Below the pieces are notes generated by a model. The model was not told the DNA's origin. It ran no database searches and saw only the letters and a program-made list of their open reading frames with translations. A program made the translations under genes and the position numbers. Positions 28,331 to 38,096 of a DNA stretch of 64,000 bases are shown here, one piece after another (within the stretch, counting starts at the first letter, position 1; every line of letters starts with the position of its first letter). This DNA comes from Mangrovibacter yixingensis (GTDB taxonomy: Bacteria; Pseudomonadota; Gammaproteobacteria; Enterobacterales; Enterobacteriaceae): NCBI RefSeq assembly GCF_020523985.1, contig NZ_JAIVKM010000011.1, forward strand, positions 18,877 to 82,876, given 5' to 3'.

Positions 28331-28531
28331 AAAAAAACACCTGCCCACTGGGCAGGTGTTAAATCAGGTCATATAACAACAAGCTTGGTGCTTCACTCAA
28401 CGTTATGTCCATGGTGTCTGATGAGGGTAAAACCGACATCTGTCTTTGGACGATAAGCACCGCAAAGGCTCTGCATCATTCCTGGCATTATGAGGCATAA
28501 AGCGAACATAACAGGTGGAATGAGCATCTAC
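28331..28531 (-). ncRNA. glmZ: Small RNA GlmZ
   Basis: The minus strand reads GTAGATGCTCATTCCA at the 5' end and ends in AACACCTGCCC, ACT-complement loop, GGGCAGGTGTT and a run of T. In between are blocks strongly resembling E. coli GlmZ, including CGGTGCTTATCGTCC, ACAGATGTCG, CATCAGACACCATGGACA and AACGTTGAGTGAAGCACC. The length is about 201 nt (E. coli 207). GlmZ with Hfq activates glmS translation and is cleaved by RNase E with RapZ. The ACGTTGAGTGAAG block lies in the known glmS-pairing region. Position next to hemY matches E. coli. Confidence 0.95.
28336..28360 (-). terminator. GlmZ intrinsic terminator
   Basis: A perfect 11-bp stem AACACCTGCCC/GGGCAGGTGTT closes a 3-nt loop, with at least seven T on the minus-strand side only. 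Polarity shows it ends GlmZ, although the convergent hemY transcript also runs through the hairpin. Confidence 0.9.
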
Positions 28532-28540
28532 CCGCTTATT

Positions 28541-28559
28541 CTTGCACAATTGATGCCAA
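28541..28559 (-). promoter_or_regulatory. Sigma-54 promoter of glmZ
   Basis: The minus strand reads TTGGCATCAATTGTGCAAG, with the invariant GG and GC separated by exactly 10 bases as in the -24/-12 consensus TGGCAC-N5-TTGCW. The predicted start falls at 28531-28532, precisely the GTAGATG 5' end of GlmZ. Sigma-54 control of glmZ is known in many Enterobacterales. Confidence 0.82.
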
Positions 28560-28650
28560 AGTTACAGTCAGATTATTCAGGCCTCAGGGCACGGATGGCG
28601 GGCTTTCTTTATGCAACAGAACACATCATGCTCCACGAACAAACACTGGA

Positions 28651-28668
28651 TGTCGGGCACCAGCGACA
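28651..28668. promoter_or_regulatory. GlrR box 1 upstream of glmZ
   Basis: TGTC-N10-GACA is a perfect match to the palindromic binding motif of the response regulator GlrR (QseF). It is centred about 128 bases upstream of the glmZ start, a suitable distance for a sigma-54 activator. Confidence 0.78.
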
Positions 28669-28714
28669 AGCTGAAGCAACCCGAGCAACATGCATTAAAA
28701 ATCATGAAGTTAAA

Positions 28715-28732
28715 TGTTACTGGCCGGAGACA
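28715..28732. promoter_or_regulatory. GlrR box 2 upstream of glmZ
   Basis: TGTT-N10-GACA, one mismatch from the GlrR motif, centred about 192 bases upstream of the glmZ start. It is the middle of three boxes, which supports it despite the mismatch. Confidence 0.65.
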
Positions 28733-28746
28733 AACTTAGAGGCGAA

Positions 28747-28764
28747 TGTCGCTAAGTTACGACA
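28747..28764. promoter_or_regulatory. GlrR box 3 upstream of glmZ
   Basis: TGTC-N10-GACA, a second perfect match to the GlrR motif, centred about 224 bases upstream of the glmZ start. With the other two boxes and the sigma-54 promoter it accounts for the 310 bases between glmZ and the tRNA cluster. Confidence 0.75.
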
Positions 28765-28811
28765 GGGAGAAGAAAACGATTAGTTATGTCAAAAAGAGCA
28801 ATTTCAGATAC

Positions 28812-28835
28812 AAAAAACCCCGCCGAAGCGGGGTT
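28812..28835 (-). terminator. Terminator of the argX-hisR-leuT-proM operon
   Basis: The 8-bp stem AACCCCGC/GCGGGGTT with a 4-nt loop is followed by TTTTTTG on the minus strand, 6 nt beyond the proM 3' end. It is a strong intrinsic terminator for the tRNA transcript. Confidence 0.93.
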
Positions 28836-28841
28836 CTAAAT

Positions 28842-28918
28842 TGGTCGGCGAGAGAGGATTCGAACCTCCGACCCACTGGTCCCAAACCAGTTGCGCTACC
28901 AGGCTGCGCTACTCGCCG
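28842..28918 (-). tRNA. proM: tRNA-Pro (TGG)
   Basis: The minus strand folds as a 77-nt tRNA with the acceptor pair CGGCGAG/CTCGCCG and encoded CCA. The anticodon loop TTTGGGA gives anticodon TGG, reading CCN proline codons. It is the last of four tRNAs ordered argX-hisR-leuT-proM as in E. coli. Confidence 0.98.
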
Positions 28919-28956
28919 AAATACTGCTATTTTACTTTTTTTTAAAACTTAAGTTG

Positions 28957-29043
28957 TGGTGCGAGGGGAGGGACTTGAACCCTCACGTCCGTTAGGACAC
29001 TAACACCTGAAGCTAGCGCGTCTACCAATTCCGCCACCTTCGC
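28957..29043 (-). tRNA. leuT: tRNA-Leu (CAG)
   Basis: Class II tRNA of 87 nt on the minus strand. The acceptor GCGAAGG pairs imperfectly with CCCTCGC (one G-U/mismatch region as is usual for this gene). It has a long variable arm, anticodon CAG in CTTCAGG, and encoded CCA. Third in the tRNA operon. Confidence 0.97.
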
Positions 29044-29057
29044 ATTCCACTAAATAA

Positions 29058-29134
29058 TGGGGTGGCTAATGGGACTCGAACCCACGACAACTGGAATCAC
29101 AATCCAGGGCTCTACCAACTGAGCTATAGCCACC
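29058..29134 (-). tRNA. hisR: tRNA-His (GTG)
   Basis: Minus-strand tRNA of 77 nt. It begins with the extra G at position -1 opposite C73 that marks tRNA-His, has acceptor GTGGCTA/TAGCCAC, anticodon GTG and encoded CCA. Confidence 0.98.
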
Positions 29135-29188
29135 ACTGTAAATCTTTCGCGGTCATTCTACCACCGCAGCTCAAAGCGCCTCACTAAA

Positions 29189-29265
<77 letters not shown>

Positions 29266-29286
29266 GTAGCGCCGTTGCGGAGGCGG

Positions 29287-29315
29287 ATATTACGGACTTA
29301 GTGCCCACCTGTCTA
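29287..29315 (-). promoter_or_regulatory. argX tRNA operon promoter
   Basis: TAGACA and TAATAT on the minus strand are spaced by exactly 17 bases. They are followed by a GC-rich discriminator (CCGCCTCCGC) typical of stringently controlled stable-RNA promoters. It lies between the yifK stop codon and argX. Confidence 0.75.
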
Positions 29316-29368
29316 GTGCTTTTTTAAAATAAAAAGTGCGTTTGGTTATGTTCTGTGCAACCTGTCGC

Positions 29369-30754
29369 TTATTTAGCTGGTTCTTGCACATTTTTAACCC
29401 GCTTGCACTTTAAAACACACCAAATCAGTGAAATTCCCCCGAGAAAAGTGATTCCCACCATCAGTGAGACGCGTGTCTCTGGGTTTAGCCCCATCCCAAC
29501 CAATACACAGGCAAGGAAAGCCAGTGTCAGGTAATTTGCCCATGGGAACAGCATTGAACGAAACGGATGAGATGCCATTGCCTGCTGGTGAACCACCCTG
29601 AAACGCAACTGGCTCACCAGGATAACAAACCAGGGCAACATCCCCGGCAGCACACTGGCACTGTAGACATAAACAAAAACACGCTGAGGCGATGGAATCA
29701 CGTAATTCAGCCCCGAGCCCAACAGCAGGATAACCACTGAGACCGCAACAGCGATAACAGGTACGCCATGGCGTGACACCAAAGCAAGCTTCTTCGGTAA
29801 TTGGCCATTTTTCGCCAACGCATACAACATGCGGCCACAGCTATACATACCACTGTTACAGCCTGAGAGCGCTGCCGTCAGCACCACAACATTAATAATA
29901 GCGGCAGCTGAAGTAATACCAATACGCGCAAAGGTCAGCACAAAGGGGCTGCCACTGCCACCGACATCCTGCCAGGAAAACAGCGATACAATGATAAAAA
30001 TAGCGCCGACATAAAAAATCAGGATACGCCAAAAGATTTTGCTGATAGCCCGGCGCAGCGTCACCTGCGGGTTCTGTGCTTCACCTGCTGTAATCCCCAC
30101 CAGCTCCACGCCCTGGTAAGACGCCACTACAATACACAGCGCGGTTAAAAAGCCTTTCCAACCACCAGCGAAGAACCCGCCATGAGCGGTGAGATTATGC
30201 AGCCCAACCGGTTGCCCATGGTGCCCAAAGCCAAAGAAAATCACAGCCAGACCAACCACTATCATCACAATAATGGTGGTTACCTTAATCATCGCGAACC
30301 AGAACTCGATTTCGCCATACAAACGTACAGCCGCCAAATTAGCGACTGCAACTAATGCAACTGCAGTTAATGCCGGGATCCACTGTGGTAGTTCGGGAAA
30401 CCAGAACTGGGTATAAACCCCTACCGCTGTAACTTCTGAAATGCCCACGGCCATCCACATAAACCAGTATGACCAGGCGGTTAAATACCCCCAGTACGGA
30501 CCAAGATAGCGATGTGCATACACGGCAAATGAACCGGCTACAGGCTCAAGAAATAGCATCTCACCCATTGAGCGCATAATGAGAAAAACAAAGACACCCG
30601 CAAGTAGATAAGCGAGCATAACAGATGGCCCTGCCCATTTAAGGGTGCTGGATGCTCCCATAAACAGACCCACGCCAATTGTGCCACCTAATGCGATAAG
30701 TTCGATGTGCCGCGCCTGTAAGCCTCGCTGCAGTGTGGTTGGTTGTGTTGCCAT
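29369..30754 (-). CDS. yifK: Amino-acid permease YifK (ThrP)
   Basis: APC-family transporter of 461 residues with about twelve membrane segments, equal in length to E. coli YifK, reported to import threonine and serine. The signature [21 protein letters not shown] opens the first helix and [17 protein letters not shown] is the conserved amino-acid permease loop. The ATG at 30754 with AGGAAC upstream is chosen over one seven codons earlier. In Salmonella yifK is regulated by Lrp and the small RNA GcvB. It has a 240-base upstream gap after wecG in which I see no clear terminator. Confidence 0.95.
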   Translation of the reverse strand: MATQPTTLQRGLQARHIELIALGGTIGVGLFMGASSTLKWAGPSVMLAYLLAGVFVFLIMRSMGEMLFLEPVAGSFAVYAHRYLGPYWGYLTAWSYWFMWMAVGISEVTAVGVYTQFWFPELPQWIPALTAVALVAVANLAAVRLYGEIEFWFAMIKVTTIIVMIVVGLAVIFFGFGHHGQPVGLHNLTAHGGFFAGGWKGFLTALCIVVASYQGVELVGITAGEAQNPQVTLRRAISKIFWRILIFYVGAIFIIVSLFSWQDVGGSGSPFVLTFARIGITSAAAIINVVVLTAALSGCNSGMYSCGRMLYALAKNGQLPKKLALVSRHGVPVIAVAVSVVILLLGSGLNYVIPSPQRVFVYVYSASVLPGMLPWFVILVSQLRFRVVHQQAMASHPFRSMLFPWANYLTLAFLACVLVGMGLNPETRVSLMVGITFLGGISLIWCVLKCKRVKNVQEPAK

Positions 30755-30994
30755 AGAAATGTTCCTGTACTTCAAAAACTGCCCGGTTAAGCCGGTTCTT
30801 GTGTTTTCCCGCTACGCTTGCGTACCGGGGGGTATTGAAAGCGGGCAATACTTGATGAATTTTTCCGAAATAGCAAATTGAATGGCAGATAAACAGAGTG
30901 CTGTCTGTAACAAGCAATGTCTGGGAAGGAGAAGCAGAAACGGTGATGAGTGGTGGCTGGCAGCCAACAAGCCGCCAGTGACACGGGAAAGGAT

Positions 30995-31735
30995 TTAAAG
31001 CTGCCCGGAGAAATACCAGCGTAAGAAGCGCACTAAACGTAACTGGCGGCCAAGGCGGCTGGGCTGTGACAACAGGCGGTAAAGCCATTCCAGCCCCAGG
31101 TTCTGCCAAAAGCGGGGCGCACGCTTAACGTGGCCGGTAAAAACATCATAGGTGCCGCCCACTCCCATATATAACGCATCCGGGTGTACCTGGCGGCAAT
31201 CACGCATGATCTTTTCTTGTCTGGGCGAACCCATAGCAACCGTAACAAATTCTGCACCACTCTGTTTGATCTGCTCAAACACAGCCTGTTGCATGTCCGG
31301 TTTAAAATAACCATCCTGCGTGCCAACAATGTTCACATTCCAACGGTCTTTTAATTTATTAGCGGTTTCCTGCAATACATCAGGTTTCCCCCCTAATAAA
31401 AACACCGGAGCCCCGGAACGCCCAGCTTTTTGCATCATGGCTTCCCACAAATCGGCTCCCGCAACACGAGATACCTGAGCTTGTGGGTATTTTTTGCGAA
31501 TAGCCCGCACAACACTTATGCCATCGGCATATTTATACTCAGCCAGATCAACCAACTCACGAATAGCGCTATCGTCTTCTGTCACCAATACTTTCTCTGC
31601 ATTGATGGCAATCAACGTGCCCTTGCATAACTCACCGCCAGGCCATAAGGATTCCAAAGCGTGGGCCATATTTCGCCAGCCGAGAATATTCAGATGCCGG
31701 ATACGGTATTCCGGCACCATCAACGTCGTTTTCAT
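30995..31735 (-). CDS. wecG: UDP-ManNAcA transferase WecG
   Basis: Adds N-acetyl-D-mannosaminuronic acid to undecaprenyl-PP-GlcNAc, making ECA lipid II. It is 246 residues, the E. coli length, in the WecG/TagA/CpsF glycosyltransferase family (GT26). The motif [17 protein letters not shown] near residue 165 and [19 protein letters not shown] are typical. Peripheral membrane enzyme and last gene of the wec operon, 9 bases after wzyE. Confidence 0.97.
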   Translation of the reverse strand: MKTTLMVPEYRIRHLNILGWRNMAHALESLWPGGELCKGTLIAINAEKVLVTEDDSAIRELVDLAEYKYADGISVVRAIRKKYPQAQVSRVAGADLWEAMMQKAGRSGAPVFLLGGKPDVLQETANKLKDRWNVNIVGTQDGYFKPDMQQAVFEQIKQSGAEFVTVAMGSPRQEKIMRDCRQVHPDALYMGVGGTYDVFTGHVKRAPRFWQNLGLEWLYRLLSQPSRLGRQLRLVRFLRWYFSGQL

Positions 31736-31744
31736 GATGTTTTG

Positions 31745-33097
31745 TCAGGGGTTTAAAGTGGTAGAAACCTGAGGCGCACTGCGAAGCGGTGTTTTCACCA
31801 ACCCACTCACGTCAAATAGCCAATAAAGCAACTTAGCAGCCACCAGGCAGGCGCCAAAAATAACCATGAAGAACACAACCCTTGAGCCAAAAGCATCCAG
31901 CCCTTCGCGCGCAAGTACAATCATGTTAAAAATAGCGCCAAAGCAGAAACTGTGCAGTATTGCGGTAACATAGCGGTTCTCGCTGTTTTGCCCCAACGTA
32001 TACAGCCAGTCAAACCATTTAATTATTCCCCCCACAACAATGGCTCCCAGGGGAATAAAACCAACACCACCCATCACCAATAGTGAACCAATGAGTGTGG
32101 GCGATATTGCCAACCCAGAATGGTTGTTCAGCACATCCCAGGTGAAGTAATTTGCGGTATTCAGCACCATATGCGGGCGGTCAGGCCACAGCCATGAAGG
32201 GATAAACACATAAAAATCACGCCATAAAGGCGCCACCCCCTGAAAATGAATTTCGCCATAGTGCTGTATCAGCAGTGCCAGATTTTCCCATGGAGAGAAC
32301 GTATCCCGCGTTAGATACAGGAAAGTGTAGAATGCCTCGGCCCCACGAACATCCAGCCCGTAACGTTTCAAGGCCAGCCAAAACATACCCACAATACCGA
32401 GAACCCCAGCACATGCCAGCATCCACAGGGTTATCCAACCACGAATCAGCCCAATGAACAGGAAAATGGCAAATGCGATAATAATATTTGCCCGGGTGCC
32501 GCCCACAATCATATATGTCAGTAAACCAAAACCCACAGTGGTGACCAGAAAAAATAGCCAGGCGCGTTTTGTTTGGTACAGGGAATAGACCACTAACATG
32601 GCAGGAATAAAGAAATAAAAGAAACGCTTAAGCGCCACACCCGATACTTCACTTGAGAAGATTTGGCTGTAAGACTGCAAACGGAACAACAGGAAGCCAT
32701 TGTGAGCAAAGAAAATACCCAGCGTCACCAGTGAAATCACCATCAGCAGCCCACAAGTAAGCTGGGTTTCTACACGGTTCATGTGGAAAAAAGGCTGAGT
32801 GGAGGCAGATGTTTTCTTTAGCCGGGTTTTATAAACCACATAATAAATGGCATAAAAACTGGTAGAGGACAGTAACGCCTGCAGCAGGATACCCGGCGGC
32901 GCAACATCGGTATTAAAACGAAAATAGAGCGTACAGGTAAGCGGGAAGCCGAAATAAAACGTCAGCAAAAACAACAAAGAAAAAAAGACATTAAAGCTAA
33001 AACGCACCCGACGGAACTCCTGTAACGTCAGCGTGCCAATAAACAGGATGGATAGCAACCAGACAATAAACAGGCCGCCAAACTCAACCAAACTCAT
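31745..33097 (-). CDS. wzyE: ECA polysaccharide polymerase WzyE
   Basis: Polytopic inner-membrane protein of 450 residues, the E. coli length, with about eleven hydrophobic segments. It joins trisaccharide repeat units of enterobacterial common antigen in the periplasm. A long loop around residues 260-330 carries the conserved [10 protein letters not shown] and [16 protein letters not shown]. It overlaps wecF by 4 bases (ATGA). Confidence 0.96.
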   Translation of the reverse strand: MSLVEFGGLFIVWLLSILFIGTLTLQEFRRVRFSFNVFFSLLFLLTFYFGFPLTCTLYFRFNTDVAPPGILLQALLSSTSFYAIYYVVYKTRLKKTSASTQPFFHMNRVETQLTCGLLMVISLVTLGIFFAHNGFLLFRLQSYSQIFSSEVSGVALKRFFYFFIPAMLVVYSLYQTKRAWLFFLVTTVGFGLLTYMIVGGTRANIIIAFAIFLFIGLIRGWITLWMLACAGVLGIVGMFWLALKRYGLDVRGAEAFYTFLYLTRDTFSPWENLALLIQHYGEIHFQGVAPLWRDFYVFIPSWLWPDRPHMVLNTANYFTWDVLNNHSGLAISPTLIGSLLVMGGVGFIPLGAIVVGGIIKWFDWLYTLGQNSENRYVTAILHSFCFGAIFNMIVLAREGLDAFGSRVVFFMVIFGACLVAAKLLYWLFDVSGLVKTPLRSAPQVSTTLNP

Positions 33098-34170
33098 GCC
33101 AAATCTCCCGAGGCAAGGTGAATAACGTGTTTCCAGCCCGCAATGTAGGCCGGATTAAAAAAAGCGATAGTGTTTTTGTCTACCAACGAGAGCTCGCGCT
33201 GTGCTTCACGGATCAGTGCCTCTGTCAGCGTATCATCACTGAACAGAACGGGCACATGTTGCTCGGCCATATCCCGCCAGAAAGGATTCTTGCGGCTTAG
33301 TACGCAAGGTATGCCCGCCTGAATCAACAGGCATAGTGTACCAATCCCTTGCTGGCGTTCAAAAATGAAATATCCGAGATCGCACTGGCGCAATAGCGCG
33401 AGGTAATCATCAAACGCCAGGCGCTCGTGCAGTATCGTGATATTTTCGCAAGAAAACAGTGAGTTGCCCGCCTCGGTGACAGTATCAATATAAGCCTGAT
33501 TATTGGGTGGATAACCCATTGGCACCACCACCTGAACTGTATCACCAAATTGTTGGTGCACCGCTTTAAGTGCCGCTACATGGGCATTAGTTGGGTCGCC
33601 GGAGTTCCCCACCAGCACAGTCAGAGGACCGGTTTTGTGCGTGGGCTCCAGCGCATTCAGCGCCGAGTCCATACGGGTTGGGAAATAGAGTAATTCGCCA
33701 GGAACCTGTGGAGCACGAGACTGGAAATAATCCAGATCACCTCGTGTTGCAAACACCCGCCCTACCCGGCGTTGTGCCAGTCGGCGTAACAGGTAAAACA
33801 GCCGGTAACGAAGACTGTGCGATGTTTCATACAGGTCTGCTCCCCAAATGTGCCACCAGGCCTGATGCCGCTTAATCGCCCCGGAAAGCAACGCCAGCCA
33901 GATCCCTGGGTTAAACTGCCCGTGGAAAAAGAAACGCAACTCACGCTGCTGCTTTGCCCGTTTTTTTACTGCCTCACACAAGGTCTTTTTTGACGAGAAA
34001 CACGTTATATCCAACGCAGGGTACTGTGCTGCAATGCCTGGCTCAGACGAGACGACGAAAAAAGTACGGCTCGCAACCGAGCCTGCGGCAAGCTGTTCGC
34101 TAAAAAAAGTGAGGACAGTTTGGTTATGGTGCGGAATATCCGAACCTAATACATGAATCAGAGTAGTCAT
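33094..34170 (-). CDS. wecF: Fuc4NAc transferase WecF
   Basis: Transfers 4-acetamido-4,6-dideoxy-D-galactose from TDP to ECA lipid II, completing lipid III. The 358-residue product matches E. coli WecF (359), family GT56. Landmarks are the start [33 protein letters not shown] and [20 protein letters not shown] chose the ATG at 34170, overlapping the wzxE stop as ATGA, because upstream codons in the frame do not match the family. Confidence 0.96.
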   Translation of the reverse strand: MTTLIHVLGSDIPHHNQTVLTFFSEQLAAGSVASRTFFVVSSEPGIAAQYPALDITCFSSKKTLCEAVKKRAKQQRELRFFFHGQFNPGIWLALLSGAIKRHQAWWHIWGADLYETSHSLRYRLFYLLRRLAQRRVGRVFATRGDLDYFQSRAPQVPGELLYFPTRMDSALNALEPTHKTGPLTVLVGNSGDPTNAHVAALKAVHQQFGDTVQVVVPMGYPPNNQAYIDTVTEAGNSLFSCENITILHERLAFDDYLALLRQCDLGYFIFERQQGIGTLCLLIQAGIPCVLSRKNPFWRDMAEQHVPVLFSDDTLTEALIREAQRELSLVDKNTIAFFNPAYIAGWKHVIHLASGDLA

Positions 34171-35414
34171 TGTCTGCGCCAGATAAAAAACACGCTGCAG
34201 CAAAGCGCGAAATAAACAAGATAAGTTGCCATATAGGCCTGTGCGGCACCCAGAGCACCATGGGCCGGAATCAGCCAGTGAGAAAAACCTGTCAACAAGA
34301 CGAACTGGCTGACTTCCGTCAGCAAATAACAACGCAGTGAAGCTTTCGCAATAACCAGATAGCCAAAGACATAAGCACTGACTTTTAATACATCCCCGGT
34401 CAATTGCCAGGCAAACAAATCACGCATTGCGGCAAACTGGTGAGAAAACAGCAGCCAGATAGCGAAATCTCGCAGCAACCAGACCATAAAACTGGCCACC
34501 ATCACCGCCGGGATAACAAACCGGAATGCTTTACCTAGCTCGCGAGCAATATCGCTTTTTTCTGTTAGCCGCGACAAGGTCGGAAGTAAATAGACGCTAA
34601 ATGATGCGGTAATAAACTGCAGGTAGGCGTCTGAAATACTGGTTACCCCTTGCCAGATACCAACGGCTTCCCAAGAGTAATGCTCTGCCAGCAAGTTACG
34701 CATCATTACCCAGGCAACAGGCAACGTGACAGTCGTCATCAGAGCCATAATGGTAAAACGTGCATACAAGCGGCTCTGCGCACTATCCCAACGAGGGCGG
34801 AACCAGGTCAGCGGGATGTGCCCCCTGCGCCATAACATCCAGGACGCAGGCAAAGCAATCAGCGCTGGCACCAACGCAATTCCCAATAACGCGCCATGGT
34901 AACCGCCCAGCCGGTAGCAAATATAATAAGCTACAACGCCAACGACACTCCCGGCCATCAATGCCAGTGCATTCCCGGCAGCATCCCGGAACCCCTTGAG
35001 CACAGCCAGTACCAGGTTTGCCCAGGCAATACCCATTTGTACCAATGCCACCAGGCAAATCAGCCCCTGATAATCACTGGAACCAAACAAAGCAATACTG
35101 ACGGGCCGGGCAGCCAGCACAAAGAAAACCGCAAGCAAAGCCGAAAAACCCAGGACAATAGCCGATGCACTACCTACCACTCGTTGTAATGCGGGGTTGT
35201 CCTGATGATGCTGCGCAACACTTCGTGTCACGCCATTAAAAATCCCGGCCCCCGCCATTACGCCTAATACAGTAACCAACTGGCGAAAGTTCCCGGCCAG
35301 GCCGACACCGGAAGGGCCGTATGAAACCGCCAGTAATTTAACGACTAATAGACCTGCAGCTATCTTTACCAGTGTGGACGCGGCGGTCCACACACTTGCT
35401 CTGGCTAATGACAT
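34167..35414 (-). CDS. wzxE: ECA lipid III flippase WzxE
   Basis: MATE/MVF-like flippase of 415 residues with about twelve hydrophobic helices. It moves the completed ECA trisaccharide-lipid to the periplasmic side. N-terminal [25 protein letters not shown] is characteristic. Start and stop overlap its neighbours (1 base with wecE, 4 with wecF), placing it firmly in the operon. Confidence 0.96.
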   Translation of the reverse strand: MSLARASVWTAASTLVKIAAGLLVVKLLAVSYGPSGVGLAGNFRQLVTVLGVMAGAGIFNGVTRSVAQHHQDNPALQRVVGSASAIVLGFSALLAVFFVLAARPVSIALFGSSDYQGLICLVALVQMGIAWANLVLAVLKGFRDAAGNALALMAGSVVGVVAYYICYRLGGYHGALLGIALVPALIALPASWMLWRRGHIPLTWFRPRWDSAQSRLYARFTIMALMTTVTLPVAWVMMRNLLAEHYSWEAVGIWQGVTSISDAYLQFITASFSVYLLPTLSRLTEKSDIARELGKAFRFVIPAVMVASFMVWLLRDFAIWLLFSHQFAAMRDLFAWQLTGDVLKVSAYVFGYLVIAKASLRCYLLTEVSQFVLLTGFSHWLIPAHGALGAAQAYMATYLVYFALCCSVFFIWRRQ

Positions 35415-36544
35415 CAGGAGAAGTAACTCAGCAGCGTAGTAATAACCGTACGTTGGTTAACTGCTGCAAGGTTGTAGAATAAAGGCAAGCGCAGGAGGCG
35501 CTCACTTTCTGCAGTAGTAAAGCGGTCTTCCCCATGAAACTCGCCAAAATTCAGGCCTGCCGGGCTGGAATGCAATGGAATGTAATGGAAGACTGCCAGG
35601 ATCTCCGCTTCTTTCAAAAACGCAATCAGCGCATTGCGATCATCCATATCGCGCAATTTGATGTAAAACATGTGCGCATTATGGTGGCAGTCAGCTGGAA
35701 TGGTGGGTAACTCAATGCGACCTGCGCGTGCCAGAGGTTCCAGAGCACGGAAATAGTTGTTCCACAGAGCAATACGCTGTTCATTGACCCGGTCCGCCAC
35801 TTCCAGTTGCGCCCACAAGTAAGCCGCCTGCAGGTCTGCCATCAGGTAGCTTGAGCCAATATCACGCCAGGTGTACTTATCCACCTGCCCACGAAAGAAC
35901 TGGCTACGGTTAGTGCCTTTTTCACGAATGATTTCAGCGCGCTCAACCAGCGATGCATCGTTAATCAGCGTGGCACCACCTTCACCGCCCGCAGTGTAGT
36001 TTTTGGTTTCATGGAAACTAAAGCAGCCAATATGGCCAATGGTCCCCAGCGCACGGCCCTGCCAGGTCGACATTACCCCCTGGGCCGCATCTTCAATCAC
36101 ATAGAGATTATGTTGTTTCGCAAGACGCATAATGGTGCCCATTTCACAGGCAACACCAGCATAATGAACCGGCACAATCGCACGGGTTTTTTCGGTAATA
36201 GCGGCTTCTATTTTCGTCTCATCAATGTTCATTGTATCCGGGCGGATATCGACAAACACGATTTTTGCTCCACGCAGCACAAAAGCATTAGCGGTGGAGA
36301 CGAACGTAAATGAAGGCATTATCACTTCATCACCCGGCTGAATATCAATCAGCATGGCGGCCATTTCCAGTGACGCTGTACAGGATGGCGTTAACAGGAC
36401 TTTCTTACAGGAAAAGCGATGCTCCATCCATTGCTGGCAACGGCGAGTAAACCCACCATCACCACATAACTTCCCGCTTTCCATCGCAGATTGCATATAT
36501 TCAAGTTCAGTTCCCACTATAGGTGGGGCATTAAAAGGAATCAT
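35414..36544 (-). CDS. wecE: dTDP-4-amino-4,6-dideoxygalactose transaminase WecE
   Basis: PLP-dependent sugar aminotransferase of the DegT/AryC1 family making TDP-Fuc4N for ECA. It is 376 residues, the E. coli length. The PLP lysine lies in FSFHETKNYTAGGEGG near residue 181, and VIEDAAQG carries the cofactor-binding Asp. Lies between wecD and wzxE. Confidence 0.97.
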   Translation of the reverse strand: MIPFNAPPIVGTELEYMQSAMESGKLCGDGGFTRRCQQWMEHRFSCKKVLLTPSCTASLEMAAMLIDIQPGDEVIMPSFTFVSTANAFVLRGAKIVFVDIRPDTMNIDETKIEAAITEKTRAIVPVHYAGVACEMGTIMRLAKQHNLYVIEDAAQGVMSTWQGRALGTIGHIGCFSFHETKNYTAGGEGGATLINDASLVERAEIIREKGTNRSQFFRGQVDKYTWRDIGSSYLMADLQAAYLWAQLEVADRVNEQRIALWNNYFRALEPLARAGRIELPTIPADCHHNAHMFYIKLRDMDDRNALIAFLKEAEILAVFHYIPLHSSPAGLNFGEFHGEDRFTTAESERLLRLPLFYNLAAVNQRTVITTLLSYFS

Positions 36545-36550
36545 CTTTTC

Positions 36551-37234
36551 TCACCTGTAGAGCCAGTACGCTGTGCCAACTGGCTGCGCACCACTTAAAA
36601 CATAGCGGCGCAACGCGGGCAAATTGCCAAACTGCGTTGCGATATGTAAGCCTGTTATTTTTTGCTGCCAGCACCAGTTTTGTGCCAGCGCCATTAATAC
36701 CGCTCCGGCACCTTTTCCCCCCAACAGCCCGACTCTTGCCTGGTTGCCAGGTAACCGCCGCAACGTAACAAAGCCTGAAATCAAACCTGCGGCATCGTAA
36801 GCCAGCAGGCATACATCATCAAAAGTGCCCCGCACTGCATTTTCCACCCATTGCCCATAAAAACGCCCACTTTCACCAGGCGCATACCATGGCGTTCCAA
36901 ACCGGCTGTGAGTGAACAATGTTTCAGCTAAAGTACGCAAAGTGGAAATATCATGCTCCTGGGCGACAGGAAGTGGTTCAGGCTGCCCGGCTGGAGGTAA
37001 ACCAACGCTCAGCACAAAATCCATTTCTGCTTCTACCACCTGAAACCCCAGCGTCTGCAAAGCAGGCAGCAGTGCTGTATCACTGGCATCAATTTTTGCC
37101 TGTACTCTCGGCCAGCACTGTAATTGCGCCACAGTAAGTGGCGCGGCAGAATCAGAAAAATGAACAATTCCTGAATGGAGATTAAAAAAAGTGCTTTCCC
37201 ATTCAAGGGGCTCAACGCTTGCGTGAATGACCAC
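36551..37234 (-). CDS. wecD: dTDP-fucosamine acetyltransferase WecD
   Basis: GNAT-family N-acetyltransferase converting TDP-Fuc4N to TDP-Fuc4NAc with acetyl-CoA. The product is 227 residues (E. coli 224). The acetyl-CoA loop is visible as [21 protein letters not shown] chose a GTG start at 37234: it has GGAG 8 nt upstream, aligns with the E. coli N-terminus ([11 protein letters not shown]) and overlaps the rffH 3' end by 23 bases. The frame stays open to 37309. N-terminal conservation is moderate. Confidence 0.92.
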   Translation of the reverse strand: MVIHASVEPLEWESTFFNLHSGIVHFSDSAAPLTVAQLQCWPRVQAKIDASDTALLPALQTLGFQVVEAEMDFVLSVGLPPAGQPEPLPVAQEHDISTLRTLAETLFTHSRFGTPWYAPGESGRFYGQWVENAVRGTFDDVCLLAYDAAGLISGFVTLRRLPGNQARVGLLGGKGAGAVLMALAQNWCWQQKITGLHIATQFGNLPALRRYVLSGAQPVGTAYWLYR

Positions 37235-38093
37235 GTAATAACTCCAGCAGGTATTGGCCGTACCCTGTTTTAGCCAGAGCTTGTGCAGCACGGCGGACAT
37301 CATCGTCATCCAGCCAACCGTTGCGCCAGGCTATCTCTTCAAGGCAAGCAATTTTAAATCCCTGGCGCTTTTCTACCGTTTGCACAAAAGAACTGGCTTC
37401 TAACAGGCTGTCGTGAGTTCCGGTATCCAGCCACGCAAACCCGCGGCCCAGTTGTTCTACCGATAACTCGCCTTGTTCCAGATACATTTGGTTAATGGAG
37501 GTAATTTCCAGTTCACCACGTGGTGAAGGTTTCACCTGGCGTGCATACTCCACTACTTTGTTATCGTAGAAATACAGCCCGGTTACGGCCCAGTTAGACT
37601 TTGGTTTTCGCGGTTTTTCTTCAATAGACAGCGCCCGAAAATTATCGTCAAAATCTACAACGCCAAAACGCTCAGGGTCCATCACCTGGTAACCAAATAC
37701 TGTGGCACCTTGCTTGCGTGAAGCGGCATGATGCAGTTTGGGGCTGAACCCCTGGCCAAAAAAGATATTATCGCCAAGAACCAGGCAAGAGGCTTCGCCT
37801 TCAAGAAAGGCCTCACCAATCAAAAAAGCTTGTGCCAGGCCGTCAGGGCTTGGCTGTTCGGCATAACTCAGGCGCACGCCGAACTCGTCACCCGTACCTA
37901 ACAAACGCTGAAAATAAGGTTTATCTTCCGGTGTCGTAATGATGAGAATATCGCGAATTTTCGCCAGCATCAGAACAGATAACGGGTAGTAAATCATGGG
38001 TTTGTCGTACACAGGCAACAACTGTTTGGAAACTCCGCGCGTAATGGGGTGCAGGCGTGTTCCCGTTCCCCCAGCCAGAATAATTCCCTTCAT
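37212..38093 (-). CDS. rffH: Glucose-1-phosphate thymidylyltransferase RffH
   Basis: Makes dTDP-glucose for the Fuc4NAc branch of ECA synthesis. It is 293 residues, the E. coli length. The nucleotidyltransferase signature [22 protein letters not shown] begins at residue 3, and metal-binding [10 protein letters not shown] lies near 110. It starts 3 bases after the rffG stop. An RmlA homologue from an O-antigen locus would look similar, but the wec context decides. Confidence 0.97.
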   Translation of the reverse strand: MKGIILAGGTGTRLHPITRGVSKQLLPVYDKPMIYYPLSVLMLAKIRDILIITTPEDKPYFQRLLGTGDEFGVRLSYAEQPSPDGLAQAFLIGEAFLEGEASCLVLGDNIFFGQGFSPKLHHAASRKQGATVFGYQVMDPERFGVVDFDDNFRALSIEEKPRKPKSNWAVTGLYFYDNKVVEYARQVKPSPRGELEITSINQMYLEQGELSVEQLGRGFAWLDTGTHDSLLEASSFVQTVEKRQGFKIACLEEIAWRNGWLDDDDVRRAAQALAKTGYGQYLLELLRGHSRKR

Positions 38094-38096
38094 GAA

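Noticed and set aside
28490..28783. 97-codon plus-strand ORF beginning MRHKANITGGM
   Set aside because: It runs antisense over the 5' end of GlmZ, the sigma-54 promoter and the GlrR boxes, has no ribosome-binding site and resembles no family. The regulatory reading explains the DNA better.
36531..36812. Cysteine- and arginine-rich 93-codon ORF inside wecD
   Set aside because: Frame shadow of wecD with no independent start signal or family match.
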